Shown here piece by piece: positions 1 through 8,479 of a DNA stretch of 40,700 nucleotides (positions within the stretch are counted from its first letter, which is position 1; each line of letters begins with the position of its first letter). The notes under the pieces are model-generated. The model searched no databases. It saw nothing but the letters and a program-made list of their open reading frames with translations, and was not told the origin of the DNA. The position numbers and the translations under genes are program-made. Source of the DNA: a virus. Location of the stretch: positions 1-40,700 of IMG/VR virus record IMGVR_UViG_3300017991_000201; one strand, given 5' to 3'.

Positions 1-170
1 GCGTGGCGCATTTTCTGAGTTACTTTTCCTTTGAAAAATTTTTCGGAGTGCGTGGGATCCAGAATCGACGGGAACGGCGGGGGGCGATCGCGGGGATCGA
101 CGATAGCTCCAGGATCAATAGAAACTGCAGGGGCGCTCGCGGAAATTGGTGATGGCTCGAGGAGGTTTGT
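1..170. other. Probable packaging (cos) region, left part
   Basis: No convincing gene lies before the small terminase start. The stretch holds an AT-rich 12-nt palindrome (GAAAAATTTTTC, 33-44) followed by G-runs and repeated GATCG words. In many cos phages the HNH endonuclease, the cohesive-end site and TerS are consecutive, and here the HNH gene ends 35 nt before the window end. I infer that the packaging site spans the junction of the two window ends. The exact nick position cannot be read from sequence. Confidence 0.4.
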
Positions 171-497
171 GTGGCGAAGAAGCGGGCGGCGAGTCGGAAA
201 CCGAAACGGCCAAAAGGGGCGCCTGCTCATTTGTCGGATGAGGCGGCCAGGGAATGGGATGCCATCCGGGTCGAGTATGGAATAGATGACGTGGCTGGAC
301 TCCGGCTCCTGACCACGGCATATGAGGCGTTCGATCGGATGCGGGATGCGCAAGCCAGAATCCAGGAGGAAGGGATCACGGGGCCGGATCGGTTTGGGCA
401 GCTCAAGCCGAATCCGGCCTGTGTGATCGAGCGAGACTCACGAGCGGCATTGTCTCAGTTGATTCGGCAGCTCGGAATCGACCAGGAAGAGGAGTAG
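171..497 (+). CDS. terS: Terminase small subunit, P27-like
   Basis: This 108-residue protein has a very basic N-terminus (MAKKRAASRKPKRPKG), then a helical segment typical of P27-family small terminases: APAHLSDEAAREWDAI, where the tryptophan and the L-S/T-x-x-A-x-x-W spacing are characteristic, and a C-terminal segment with a conserved N-P motif (LKPNPACVIERDSRAALSQLIRQLGI). Small terminases bind the packaging site and recruit the large subunit. The start is GTG, chosen because GGAGG lies at 161-165 with a 5-nt spacer. It is the first gene of the late operon and follows the inferred cos region. Confidence 0.85.
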   Translation: MAKKRAASRKPKRPKGAPAHLSDEAAREWDAIRVEYGIDDVAGLRLLTTAYEAFDRMRDAQARIQEEGITGPDRFGQLKPNPACVIERDSRAALSQLIRQLGIDQEEE

Positions 498-503
498 CGT
501 CGG

Positions 504-767
504 ATGTTAAGGAGATTCCTGCGAATGTTGTGGGGACGGCGGAAACCGGTTGCGGAGCCGGTCGTGATGGAGATGACCGTCCAGCCTTTGAATCTGAATC
601 CTGGTGATGTAGTGGTGGTTCGAACTCCAAGTGGATTGACGTGTGAGCAACACAAGCATTTGCTTGCGACGTTTGGAACCCTCTTCCCAGGGCATCGCAT
701 TGTTACCCTTGATCGTGGAGCCGAGCTAACTACGGTTAGGCCCACACTTGCACCAAGTATGAATTGA
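504..767 (+). CDS. Small hypothetical protein in packaging module
   Basis: An 87-residue protein with a basic, tryptophan-containing N-terminus (MLRRFLRMLWGRRK) and a middle segment NPGDVVVVRTPSGLT followed by a helix and FPGHRIVTLD. The alternating pattern looks like a small alpha/beta domain, but I do not recognise the family. A GAGGAG ribosome binding site ends about 9 nt before the ATG. It lies between the small and large terminase genes, a common place for small phage proteins of unknown role. Reading frame, spacing and the ribosome site support expression. Confidence 0.6.
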   Translation: MLRRFLRMLWGRRKPVAEPVVMEMTVQPLNLNPGDVVVVRTPSGLTCEQHKHLLATFGTLFPGHRIVTLDRGAELTTVRPTLAPSMN

Positions 768-784
768 CTGGATGGAGTGTCGCC

Positions 785-1150
785 ATGAATCGGAGAGGCT
801 TCTTGGCGTTGCTGGCCGTGCCGTTCCTTGGCCGGTTTCTGCGACGTCGGCACGTACGTGGCCAGGTGCAGGTTGCGAAGGCTGGCTACGTCTTCAACTG
901 GCGGGAGCAAACAACGGATCATCCTGGCATTACTCAGATCCCAATGGGGCGGCACTGTCGGACGTATACCTACGGATGCCGGTATTGGGGGAGAATCTTC
1001 GCGCTGAAGACCGGACCTGGGGGCTGGATAGAGGAATACTTGACAGACGCGGACGGACGTATCGTTCGCGACGAGACAGGCACCGCCCCGAAAACGGTGA
1101 AACGTACCGGTCTCGACGTGGAATTTATGTGGAACTGCCCAGTGGCATAA
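785..1150 (+). CDS. Hypothetical protein with Tat-like or signal-anchor N-terminus
   Basis: A 121-residue protein beginning MNRRGFLALLAVPFLGRFLRRR, a twin-arginine-like start followed by a short hydrophobic stretch, so it may be exported or membrane-anchored. The rest contains CRTYTYGCRYWG and a C-terminal WNCPVA, giving paired cysteines that would suit an oxidising compartment. The ATG at 785 is preferred over an in-frame TTG at 764 because GGAG sits at 774-777. The stop overlaps the start of the large terminase as TAATG, so the two genes are probably translationally coupled. Function unknown. Confidence 0.6.
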   Translation: MNRRGFLALLAVPFLGRFLRRRHVRGQVQVAKAGYVFNWREQTTDHPGITQIPMGRHCRTYTYGCRYWGRIFALKTGPGGWIEEYLTDADGRIVRDETGTAPKTVKRTGLDVEFMWNCPVA

Positions 1151-3210
1151 TGGCAAGGAAGCGGAGGCGAAGGCGAAAGGCGAACGGAGCGGCGGCGGCG
1201 TTTGAGACGCTGGCGGTGCAGGATCGCTTCTTGCTGCGCTTCTGGCATCGGTACGCCGTGTTTGTTCCGCTGAAGGGGATCACGCTGCGGACCCGTGAGC
1301 AGCTCGACGCAAAGGTCAAGGAGCTCGGCGGGAAGGCGGGCCTGGCTCGGATCTTCAAGCCGGAAGAGGACAAGCAGTCGGCCGAAGAGGTGCAGACGGT
1401 CAAGGCTCGGCGGCGGGAGATCAACCGGTGGAAGCTCTATGGGTATATGGCCGATGGTGACGTCGACAAGATCACGCTGGAAGCCGTGCAACATCCGGTC
1501 GATCAGTTGGCGATCGATGAGGGGTGCCGATACGACACGGCACGGGCCCTCTTCGCGATCGAATGGATGGAGAGCCACCTGGTTCTCTACGAGGGGGAGT
1601 GCGCGGGAGAGCCGTTCATTTGCCGCGATTGGCAGGATGTTGTGAGCCGCCGGCTGTTCGGCTGGGTGATCTGGGACACAGAACGCCAGCGATGGGTCCG
1701 ACGTTTCAGGAAGGTGATCGTCTTCATCCCGAAGAAGAACAAGAAGAGCCCGACGCTGGCGGCCTGGTCGATCTATGTCGCTTTCGGGGATGGCGAACCG
1801 GGCAACCACTCCCACCTTTGCGCAAAGGATGGCACGCAGTCGAGGAAAATCGCCGGACGGCACACGATCGAGATGATCCAGCAGTCTCCGCAGTTGGAGC
1901 CGGAATGCAAGATCAATCAGAACGAAATGGAGGTGACTCACTTACCAACGCGGTCGACGATCATCCCTCTGAGCAGCTCAAATACACGAACCACCAAAAG
2001 CAAGGAAGGGCTCAACGGTTCGTATTGGGTCGATGAAAGCCACGTGGTCGATTGGGAGTTCATCGACATCATCAAACGTATGGGGATCAGCCGTGCTGAG
2101 CCCCTCGGTGCCGACCTGTCGACAGCCGGAAACAACCCCGACGGTTATGGGAAAGATCGCTTCGACTACGGCGAAGCTGTGAATAAGTGCGAGGAAATCC
2201 AGGATATCCACACGTGTGCCGCCATCTATGCGGCTCCCCAGAACCTGACGGCTGCGGAGCTTGCTAAAGATCCGGTCAAGTACGGGAAGATGGCCAACCC
2301 GGCATGGGGACACACGATCAGCGAAGCGGAGTTCCTGGCAGACTACCGCGAATCAACCAAGTCCGTCGTGGAGTTGCGAAACTTCATGATGTACCGGCTC
2401 AACATTTGGCTGAAGACGTCGAGTCCGTGGCTGGAGTCGGACAAGTGGGAAGTATGTGCTTCCCTTTACGTGCCGGCAGATCTGATCCACCGCGTGTGCG
2501 GAGCTGCCTGGGATCTCATGCGGTCAAAGGACATGGCGGCTCTGGGGCTCGTCTTCCCTGAAGAGGAGGCGACGGCGCTCGAAGCACGTGCCGACATTCC
2601 ATACAAGTCGCTCGTCTACTACTGGATGCCGGAGGCGGCGATCGAGCTGTACGTGAAAGAAGTCCCGATGCTTCGGCAGTGGGCGGAAGACGGATGGATT
2701 CGGGTGGTTGATGGGGAGACGATCAACTATCAGCAGATCGAGGAAGAGACGGCCGAGATCCTCCGTCAGTTCGAGTGCCAACGTTTTCATTATGACCCGA
2801 TGTTCGCGACGGCATCCGTGCAGCAACTCGTCAACACGCACGGTTTCAATGAGGAGCTGATTGCCGAGTTTCCGCAGACGCGGAAGTATTATTCGTATCC
2901 CATTTCGGTCTTTGAGAAACTCATCATTGAAGGCAAGATGGGACACAACGACAACCCCGTTACCAACTGGCAGGCGGGGCATGTTTGCATCAAGGAGTTC
3001 GACGGAAAGAAGTTGTTGACGAAGCCTGACGGGAAAGCCTGGAAGAAGATCGATGGGATTGCGGCGACGGTCATGGGCTTCGATGCCGCGCTTCGACGTG
3101 ATCCCGATGCTGGACTATCTGTATATGCCAAGTCAGGTGTATTCTACGCCTGCGAAGGCGAGGGCGATGAAAACGAGGATGGCGGAGAGTATGAGCCACT
3201 CATGGCGTAG
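1150..3210 (+). CDS. terL: Terminase large subunit (HK97/Terminase_1 type)
   Basis: This 686-residue packaging motor has a basic N-terminus, then FICRDWQ before the ATPase core. A degenerate Walker A is visible at about 189-203 (VIVFIPKKNKKSPTL) and Walker B at about 291-298 (SYWVDESH, with D295-E296). A C-terminal nuclease-like region contains FHYDPMFATASV. ATP hydrolysis drives DNA translocation through the portal, and the nuclease cuts concatemers. The ATG overlaps the previous stop (TAATG). An upstream extension of the same frame exists but overlaps the preceding gene and has no basis as a start. Length and position fit the family. Confidence 0.93.
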   Translation: MARKRRRRRKANGAAAAFETLAVQDRFLLRFWHRYAVFVPLKGITLRTREQLDAKVKELGGKAGLARIFKPEEDKQSAEEVQTVKARRREINRWKLYGYMADGDVDKITLEAVQHPVDQLAIDEGCRYDTARALFAIEWMESHLVLYEGECAGEPFICRDWQDVVSRRLFGWVIWDTERQRWVRRFRKVIVFIPKKNKKSPTLAAWSIYVAFGDGEPGNHSHLCAKDGTQSRKIAGRHTIEMIQQSPQLEPECKINQNEMEVTHLPTRSTIIPLSSSNTRTTKSKEGLNGSYWVDESHVVDWEFIDIIKRMGISRAEPLGADLSTAGNNPDGYGKDRFDYGEAVNKCEEIQDIHTCAAIYAAPQNLTAAELAKDPVKYGKMANPAWGHTISEAEFLADYRESTKSVVELRNFMMYRLNIWLKTSSPWLESDKWEVCASLYVPADLIHRVCGAAWDLMRSKDMAALGLVFPEEEATALEARADIPYKSLVYYWMPEAAIELYVKEVPMLRQWAEDGWIRVVDGETINYQQIEEETAEILRQFECQRFHYDPMFATASVQQLVNTHGFNEELIAEFPQTRKYYSYPISVFEKLIIEGKMGHNDNPVTNWQAGHVCIKEFDGKKLLTKPDGKAWKKIDGIAATVMGFDAALRRDPDAGLSVYAKSGVFYACEGEGDENEDGGEYEPLMA

Positions 3211-3358
3211 TGTGATTACGAACACGATGGTGATCGGCGGTTGGATGGCGGCTGTTGTCGGGATCGGGCTGTGGTCCGTGGCCGCGGCGATGGTTGTCGG
3301 CGGTGTGTCGTTGGCTACTGCCGGCGTGTTGATGGCACGTGAGGAGACGGAGCAATGA
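3191..3358 (+). CDS. Small membrane protein between TerL and portal
   Basis: A 55-residue protein with two hydrophobic segments (NTMVIGGWMAAVVGIGLW and AAAMVVGGVSLATAGVLMA). The start is uncertain: the ATG at 3191 has GGAG just upstream with short spacing, and in-frame ATGs at 3179 and 3167 are alternatives that overlap the end of the large terminase. The stop codon overlaps the portal start as ATGA, so expression is probably coupled. Small transmembrane proteins at this position are frequent in HK97-like phages, but their function is not established. Confidence 0.6.
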   Translation: MSHSWRSVITNTMVIGGWMAAVVGIGLWSVAAAMVVGGVSLATAGVLMAREETEQ

Positions 3359-4920
3359 TCGCGGAAAGACTTGCGAAAATGGCGGCAAAACTGCCGGGAC
3401 CGCTGGACGACTTCTGGTACCGTCCGGTTGGTCGCGCTTCGGTTGCCGGCGTGCATGTGACTCCTGATAAGGCACTCGGTGTCGGCGCCGTGTTCGCCTG
3501 CGTCCGACTTCTCTCCGAGACAGTCGGCTCGTTGCCGGTCTTCGTCTACGAGAAAATCGACGAAGACAACCGAGAGAAGGCGGTAGAACACCCGATCTAC
3601 GAGCTGATCCATAGGTCACCAAATCCGTGGCAGACGCCCATGGACTTCTACTCGATGGCGGTCACTCACCTTTGCCTGCGCGGCAACTTCTACGCTCGGG
3701 TCGACCCCGAGCGGAGCGAAGAACAACCAGCCCAGCTTGTGCCGCTCAACCCTGACCGAATGCAGGTCGAGCAACTCGAAACAGGACGCCTGCTGTACCA
3801 CTACACGTACCAGGACGGCCGCAAGGAGACCTACAGCCAGGACGATATGCTGCACATTCGCGGGTTCTCGCCAAACGGCGTGACTGGTGTCTCCGTGCTG
3901 GAGTACGCGCGCAACGCCGTGGGTCTGACGATCGCACAAGAGACGCATGGGGGAGCCTTGTTTGAGAACGGCGGCTTCTTCAAGTACTACATTCGTACGG
4001 CCAAGAAGCTCGGCGATGATGGCCGTGCGAACTTCCGAAAGACTTGGCAGGGTGTGCATGGCGGGCCTGCCAAGGCCTACAACCCGCCGATTTTGGAAGA
4101 CGACCTGGAGATCAAGACGCTCGGGATGACCCTGGAAGACTCCCAGTGGATCGAATCGAGGAAGTTCCAGGCCGAAGAAGTCTGCCGGTTCTTCGGTGTG
4201 CCACCGCACATGATTCACCTGCTCGATCGAGCGACGTTCAATAACATCGAACACATGCAGATCGGCTTCGTGATCTACACGCTCCGGAGCTGGCTCGAAC
4301 GGATCGAGCAGGCGATCGAAAAGGCTCTGATCGCCTACCCCGAGCAATATTATGTAGAGTTCAACGTAGATGGCCTACTCAGAGGGGATCAGAAGTCGCG
4401 TTACGAGGCTTTCCAGATTGCGATTCAACAGGGATTCATGACGCGGAACGAAGTGCGACGGCTGTTGAACCTGAACCCGATCCCGGGTTTGGACGAACCG
4501 TTGCAGCCGCTGAACATGGTGCCCGTCGGGACAACCGCAGATCGCGGCGATGCTGCAGCATTCTCGATCAGGCCGCTTGTGGCGGATGCGGCCCAGCGCA
4601 TCGTGGCGGCCGAGCTGCGGGGGCTCGAATCGCGAGCAACCAAAGCGGCGGAGGATCGAGACCGTTGGAACGCTTGGACGGCCGAGTTTTACGAGAAACA
4701 CCTGGCGTACGTTCAGCGGACACTGGAACCGCTGGCCGTGGCGATCGGCGCCGACATCCGGCCTATTACGGCAGCCATGAAAGGCGAGTGCGATAAGGCC
4801 GTGGCATCGCTGTCCGCTGGCGACGTGCCGACGCGGTTGGCGTGCTGGAGCGAATTCAAGGCGGAATCGCTCTCGCGTGTTCTGGCCGAGCTCTTCAGCG
4901 CAGGAGGCACGGCTGCATAG
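3355..4920 (+). CDS. Portal protein, HK97 family
   Basis: A 521-residue portal forming the dodecameric ring at the capsid vertex through which DNA enters and leaves. Family features seen: VGAVFACVRLLSETVGSLPVFVYE near the N-terminus, HPIYELIHRSPNPWQTPMDFY, the LVPLNPDRMQVE strand, a core around FRKTWQGVHGGPAKAYNPPIL, and EEVCRFFGVPPHMIHL followed by EHMQIGFVIYTL. The C-terminal region after about residue 400 is helical. The start overlaps the small membrane gene (ATGA). It is followed by a head protease, the usual order in HK97-type heads. Confidence 0.95.
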   Translation: MIAERLAKMAAKLPGPLDDFWYRPVGRASVAGVHVTPDKALGVGAVFACVRLLSETVGSLPVFVYEKIDEDNREKAVEHPIYELIHRSPNPWQTPMDFYSMAVTHLCLRGNFYARVDPERSEEQPAQLVPLNPDRMQVEQLETGRLLYHYTYQDGRKETYSQDDMLHIRGFSPNGVTGVSVLEYARNAVGLTIAQETHGGALFENGGFFKYYIRTAKKLGDDGRANFRKTWQGVHGGPAKAYNPPILEDDLEIKTLGMTLEDSQWIESRKFQAEEVCRFFGVPPHMIHLLDRATFNNIEHMQIGFVIYTLRSWLERIEQAIEKALIAYPEQYYVEFNVDGLLRGDQKSRYEAFQIAIQQGFMTRNEVRRLLNLNPIPGLDEPLQPLNMVPVGTTADRGDAAAFSIRPLVADAAQRIVAAELRGLESRATKAAEDRDRWNAWTAEFYEKHLAYVQRTLEPLAVAIGADIRPITAAMKGECDKAVASLSAGDVPTRLACWSEFKAESLSRVLAELFSAGGTAA

Positions 4921-5024
4921 TTTCTCACGAAATGGATGGATTCTGAGGCACTCGGCGGTTAGGTGCTGAGGAGCAAACAAGGCGTTTCGTTACTCGAAGA
5001 CGAAACCGAAACGAGGGTAAAATC
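4921..5024 (+). other. Intercistronic hairpin region before head protease
   Basis: The 104-nt gap between portal and protease contains a 7-bp inverted repeat, CGTTTCG and CGAAACG, separated by about 18 nt and ending roughly 15 nt before the protease ATG. No uridine run follows, so it is not a clear terminator. It could affect mRNA processing or translation of the protease. No gene seen. Confidence 0.3.
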
Positions 5025-5930
5025 ATGTACGAAAGAGTTCTCGCAGAGTTGCAGGGCCACGCGTGGGTTCTGCGCCAGGACAAACTTGAAGCGATGGTGA
5101 CGATGTTCGCTCATCGCGCGTCGGGCCTGCAAGTTCCGGGCGCCGTGAGTGCGGAGGCTGTGGCTCAAGCCAAGCAGCGATCGCAGCCGCGGCGAGCGAT
5201 GAGCGTGGCCGTGCTGCCGGTGTTTGGTGTGTTGGCCAATCGAGCCAACCTGCTGAGCGACATTTCCGGGGGAAGTTCGATCGAGCAGCTAAGCGCAGCC
5301 TACGACAAGCTCGTGGCAGATGATACGGTGGGGGCAATTGTCCTCGATATCGAATCGCCCGGCGGATCGGCTGCGGGCACGATGGAGTGGGCCGACAAGA
5401 TCTATCAGGCACGTGGCATCAAGCCGACGATTGCCGTAGCTAACGCAGAATCAGCAAGCGGGAGCTACTGGATCGGCAGTGCTGCCAACGAATTCGTGAT
5501 CGTGCCGAGTGGGGAGGTTGGATCGGTTGGCGCCTTCGCCGTGCACCTGGACAAGTCCGGCGCCAATGAGGCGATGGGCTTCAAGTACACCTACATCAGC
5601 TACGGCGAACACAAAACCGAGGGAAATCCGGATTCGCCGCTGTCTGACACGGCGTTGGAGCACATCCAGGAGCACATCAACACGATCGGCCAAAGATTCG
5701 AGAAGGCGGTGGCCAAATATCGTGGTGTGAACGTGGCGACCGTACGGAAGACGTTCGGGCAAGGCCAGATGTTCATGGCTGAGCAGGCCTTGGAACGGAA
5801 GATGGTCGACCGAATCGATACGCTCGAGAACACGATTGCGCGATTGGCGGGCACCAAGAAGCAGGGCAAGGGTGTGCGCGTCGCACACGCCAAACGTCGG
5901 CTGGAAACCGGCCTCAACAGCACGACTTGA
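5025..5930 (+). CDS. Head maturation protease, S49 (SppA/ClpP-like) family
   Basis: A 301-residue serine protease. Visible motifs: MSVAVLPVFGVLANR (start of the fold), AIVLDIESPGGSAAG (about 104-118), then AESASGSYWIGSAANE with Ser145 as the likely nucleophile by comparison with SppA, and GEHKTEGNP with Lys197 as the likely general base of a Ser-Lys dyad. GEVGSVGAF is also typical. In phages this family cleaves the scaffold or the delta domain of the major capsid protein during head maturation. It lies between portal and capsid genes, which fits. Confidence 0.93.
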   Translation: MYERVLAELQGHAWVLRQDKLEAMVTMFAHRASGLQVPGAVSAEAVAQAKQRSQPRRAMSVAVLPVFGVLANRANLLSDISGGSSIEQLSAAYDKLVADDTVGAIVLDIESPGGSAAGTMEWADKIYQARGIKPTIAVANAESASGSYWIGSAANEFVIVPSGEVGSVGAFAVHLDKSGANEAMGFKYTYISYGEHKTEGNPDSPLSDTALEHIQEHINTIGQRFEKAVAKYRGVNVATVRKTFGQGQMFMAEQALERKMVDRIDTLENTIARLAGTKKQGKGVRVAHAKRRLETGLNSTT

Positions 5931-6173
5931 CGCCGACAGGCGAAAAGCATATTCTTCCTGCCTGAACGATCGGTAGCACGCTTCGGCGGTTGCCGAGCGA
6001 GACAAACCAAACAGATCCAAGCGTTACGCCACGGCGGACGAAGATCAAGCGGCCTGACCACTTCGTAGTTTCAGGCAGTGATTTTCGTTCGCCGTTTTTT
6101 TGTTCACCTCCACGCGGTAGCGGGTGTGGAACACGACAAGTGACACACGCAACCTTCTATCGGAGTGGGAGTT
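5931..6173 (+). other. Structured leader of the major capsid gene
   Basis: This 243-nt gap has no gene. It contains CTGCCTGAA near 5958 and its exact complement TTCAGGCAG near 6071, which could form a long-range stem enclosing about 100 nt. Inside it, a short hairpin forms between TCGGTAGC and GTTGCCGA with wobble pairs. A T-run (TTTTTTTG) follows at about 6097-6103. The arrangement suggests a processed or stabilised 5' leader for the highly expressed capsid mRNA, or an internal promoter, but no promoter boxes are clear. Confidence 0.3.
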
Positions 6174-7514
6174 ATGAACAAACATCTGACACGATTGCAG
6201 GACAAGAAGAAGAGTCTGCAAGGGCAAATCGCGAAGCTCATCGAAGCGGCGGAGAACGATGACCGCGACTTCACCGAGGATGAGCAGGCCGCCTACGACG
6301 AAGCCAAGACCGAACTGGACAGTGTGAGCACGCGGATCTCGCGACTGGAAAACACGCTGCGCCAGGAGAAGGAACGGGCCGGTACTGGCACCACCGACAC
6401 GGATGATCTTCCCGGTTCGCCGAACGCCAGCAATGTCAGCAATGCGACGCCGGCATTCGTCGAGGATCCCAACAAGGGGTTCAAAACACCTCGCCAGTTC
6501 CTGCTGGGAGTGATGGACGCCAGTCAGCGTGAAGGCCGAACCGAGGATGAGCGGCTGCAATACCTAGCCGCTGCCGGCAGCGATGAGCACGGCACCTACT
6601 CCGACGCGCACGGCGCGTTCCTGCTACCTGAAGGGTTCTCGCCCGGTCTCCTCGAAGTGGAACCAGAAGACGATCCGATGGCTGGCCGAACGACGCCGGT
6701 GCCGATGGACACGCTTTCGCTTTCCATGCCGTCCCGCGTCGACAAGGATCATTCCACCAGCGTATCCGGTGGGCTCATTGTGACCCGGCGCATGGAGACG
6801 CAGACGGGATCTTCGAGTCGGATGACGACGGACAAGGTCAAGCTCGAAGCAGCGAGCCTGTTCGGCTTGGCGTACGCCAGCGAGGAAATCCTCAAGTTCT
6901 CGCCGATCTCGTTCGTGGCACTCCTGGAGAGAGGATTCCGACAGCAGTTTCGCTCGCACATGGTTGATGAGCGGCTGAACGGCACTGGCGTCGGGGAGTA
7001 TCTCGGGGTCATGAATTCGCCAGCGAAGATCGCTGTGGCCAAGGAAACGGGCCAAGCTGCGGACACGATCGTCGGAAAGAACGTGATCAATATGCGGTCG
7101 CGCTGTTGGCATTATGGCAGTGCCATCTGGCTGGCCAACCACGACACGTATCCGCAGATGATCCAATTGCACATTGAGAGCCCGAACAACGCCGGCATCA
7201 TCATGCTCTACAAGCAGTCGATGCAGGAGGATCGCCCGGACACGTTGCTTGGTCGCCCGATCTTCTATACCGAGTATGCGAAGACCGTCGGTGACGAAGG
7301 GGACCTGGTGCTCGGCACCTGGTCGGAATACCTCGAATCGACTGTGCAGCCGCTCGAATCGGCCGAATCGATTCACGTACGGTTCCTCAACAACGAGCGG
7401 ACGTTCAAATTCACGGAAATGAACGCCGGCCAACCGTGGTGGAAATCGCCACTGACACCCAAGAACAGCTCAAACACGATGAGCCCGTTCGTGACGCTCG
7501 AACCTCGGGCGTGA
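6174..7514 (+). CDS. Major capsid protein, HK97 family
   Basis: A 446-residue HK97-type capsid subunit. Residues 1-70 form a charged coiled-coil delta domain (MNKHLTRLQDKKKSLQGQIA onward, with heptad-like leucines), followed by an acidic, Ser/Thr-rich linker where the upstream protease is expected to cut. The fold domain includes the segment starting GAFLLPEGFSP, TDKVKLEAASLFGLAYASEEIL, then FRQQFRSHMVDERLNGTGVGEYLGV and a C-terminal beta-rich P domain ending in LEPRA. ATG 6174 is chosen because GGAGTGGGAG lies just upstream; an in-frame GTG at 6165 lies within that ribosome site. Confidence 0.95.
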   Translation: MNKHLTRLQDKKKSLQGQIAKLIEAAENDDRDFTEDEQAAYDEAKTELDSVSTRISRLENTLRQEKERAGTGTTDTDDLPGSPNASNVSNATPAFVEDPNKGFKTPRQFLLGVMDASQREGRTEDERLQYLAAAGSDEHGTYSDAHGAFLLPEGFSPGLLEVEPEDDPMAGRTTPVPMDTLSLSMPSRVDKDHSTSVSGGLIVTRRMETQTGSSSRMTTDKVKLEAASLFGLAYASEEILKFSPISFVALLERGFRQQFRSHMVDERLNGTGVGEYLGVMNSPAKIAVAKETGQAADTIVGKNVINMRSRCWHYGSAIWLANHDTYPQMIQLHIESPNNAGIIMLYKQSMQEDRPDTLLGRPIFYTEYAKTVGDEGDLVLGTWSEYLESTVQPLESAESIHVRFLNNERTFKFTEMNAGQPWWKSPLTPKNSSNTMSPFVTLEPRA

Positions 7515-7598
7515 GTCTGGCTGATCTGACTGTCTACACCCACATGTGAACCATCCGTCTGGCCTGGCACGGCCTGACGTCTCGACGAGGAGTAATTC

Positions 7599-7856
7599 AT
7601 GAGTGACACGATCAAGGCAAAGGTGCTGAGAGCGCCGCGGCCTCACGAGGGTGAAGCCGACTTCTCCGTGGGGGAGACCGTGGAGTTGGCGCCGGAGCAA
7701 TTCGCGCGTTGGGAACGTCGCGGTGTCGTTGCTCAAGCGGAAGCTGGCGACGAGGAAGCCGACAAGAAGACATCCCGCCGCGGGCGAAAGCCGGCGGACA
7801 AGACTGGCGATGAGAAAGCCGGCAAGAAGACCGGAGACGAAGACGCCAAGAAGTAG
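7599..7856 (+). CDS. Small head-region protein, lysine-rich tail
   Basis: An 85-residue protein with a small N-terminal domain (IKAKVLRAPRPHEGEADFSVGETVELAPEQFARWERRGVV) and a low-complexity K/D/E/A tail of about 35 residues. The N-terminal pattern, a basic strand then a Gly-rich turn, a V-x-L strand, and a helix ending in a glycine and a hydrophobic pair, is shared with the 69-residue protein at 9061-9270, so the two are likely paralogues or share a common small phage domain. GAGGAG precedes the ATG. Role unknown; position suggests head completion or decoration. Confidence 0.65.
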   Translation: MSDTIKAKVLRAPRPHEGEADFSVGETVELAPEQFARWERRGVVAQAEAGDEEADKKTSRRGRKPADKTGDEKAGKKTGDEDAKK

Positions 7857-7926
7857 CCGTCATCACCGCTCGCTGATTGCGACGGTACGGCATGAACCAG
7901 TTCATTTCTGATCTTGGAGTGTAGCG

Positions 7927-8397
7927 ATGACAAGTGCGATTGCAACCGAAAAGTTCCGGTCGCGGAACAAGGTCGAAATGTTCGACCATGATCCCGGATC
8001 GACGGACCCGACCGTGTGCTCCGGTGGCGGCTGGAAGGACTTACGGGACTATGGCGGGTTCGCCGCCGTGGCCATGGCGAGCCTGCTGGCTGGGAACGGA
8101 ATCACGAAGATGGAGATCGTGGCATCCGACTCCTCGGATGGCTCGACCAACGTGACCGTGGTGAAGGACTCGGGCACGATCGCCGCCGATGCGGTGGGAG
8201 ACCAGGTGTCATTGGAGTGCACGGCCGAAGAGTTGGCACAGCTCAGCAGTGACAACTCGATTTCGCCGGGCCTGCGGTATGTGGCCGTCCGTCTGACGCT
8301 GGCAAACGCTGGTGACGAAGCCGTGGTGACGTACATCCGACATGCGCCTCGGTTTGCCGAAAGCGGCCTGACACCGGCCACGACGATCGCGGCCTGA
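7927..8397 (+). CDS. Hypothetical structural protein of head module
   Basis: A 156-residue protein rich in Ser, Thr, Ala and Gly, with alternating beta-strand patterns (TNVTVVKDSGTIAADAVGDQVSLECTA and LRYVAVRLTLANAGDEAVVTYIRH) typical of phage virion proteins. I do not recognise a named family. It sits between the capsid and the head-tail connector, where decoration or minor capsid proteins are usual. A GGAG site lies about 10 nt before the ATG. No transmembrane or catalytic motifs are seen. Confidence 0.65.
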   Translation: MTSAIATEKFRSRNKVEMFDHDPGSTDPTVCSGGGWKDLRDYGGFAAVAMASLLAGNGITKMEIVASDSSDGSTNVTVVKDSGTIAADAVGDQVSLECTAEELAQLSSDNSISPGLRYVAVRLTLANAGDEAVVTYIRHAPRFAESGLTPATTIAA

Positions 8398-8416
8398 CCC
8401 TCGATCGACGATCGAT

Positions 8417-8452
8417 GATTCCGGCGAGACTGGATCCAGTCTCGCTGGAATC
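8417..8452 (+). terminator. Strong intercistronic hairpin (no U-tract)
   Basis: Arms 8417-8432 and 8437-8452 pair over 16 positions (15 Watson-Crick, one G-T), with a GATC tetraloop. The stem is long and perfect enough to stop 3' exonucleases or act as an RNase III site, but no T-run follows, so it is not a classic intrinsic terminator. It separates the abundant head proteins from the connector genes. Confidence 0.5.
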
Positions 8453-8479
8453 ACTGATGCTGCAGACGGAGTAGTTCCC

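Noticed and set aside
970-1941. A 323-codon minus-strand frame opposite the large terminase
   Set aside because: Antisense shadow of the terminase, with no ribosome site or domain.
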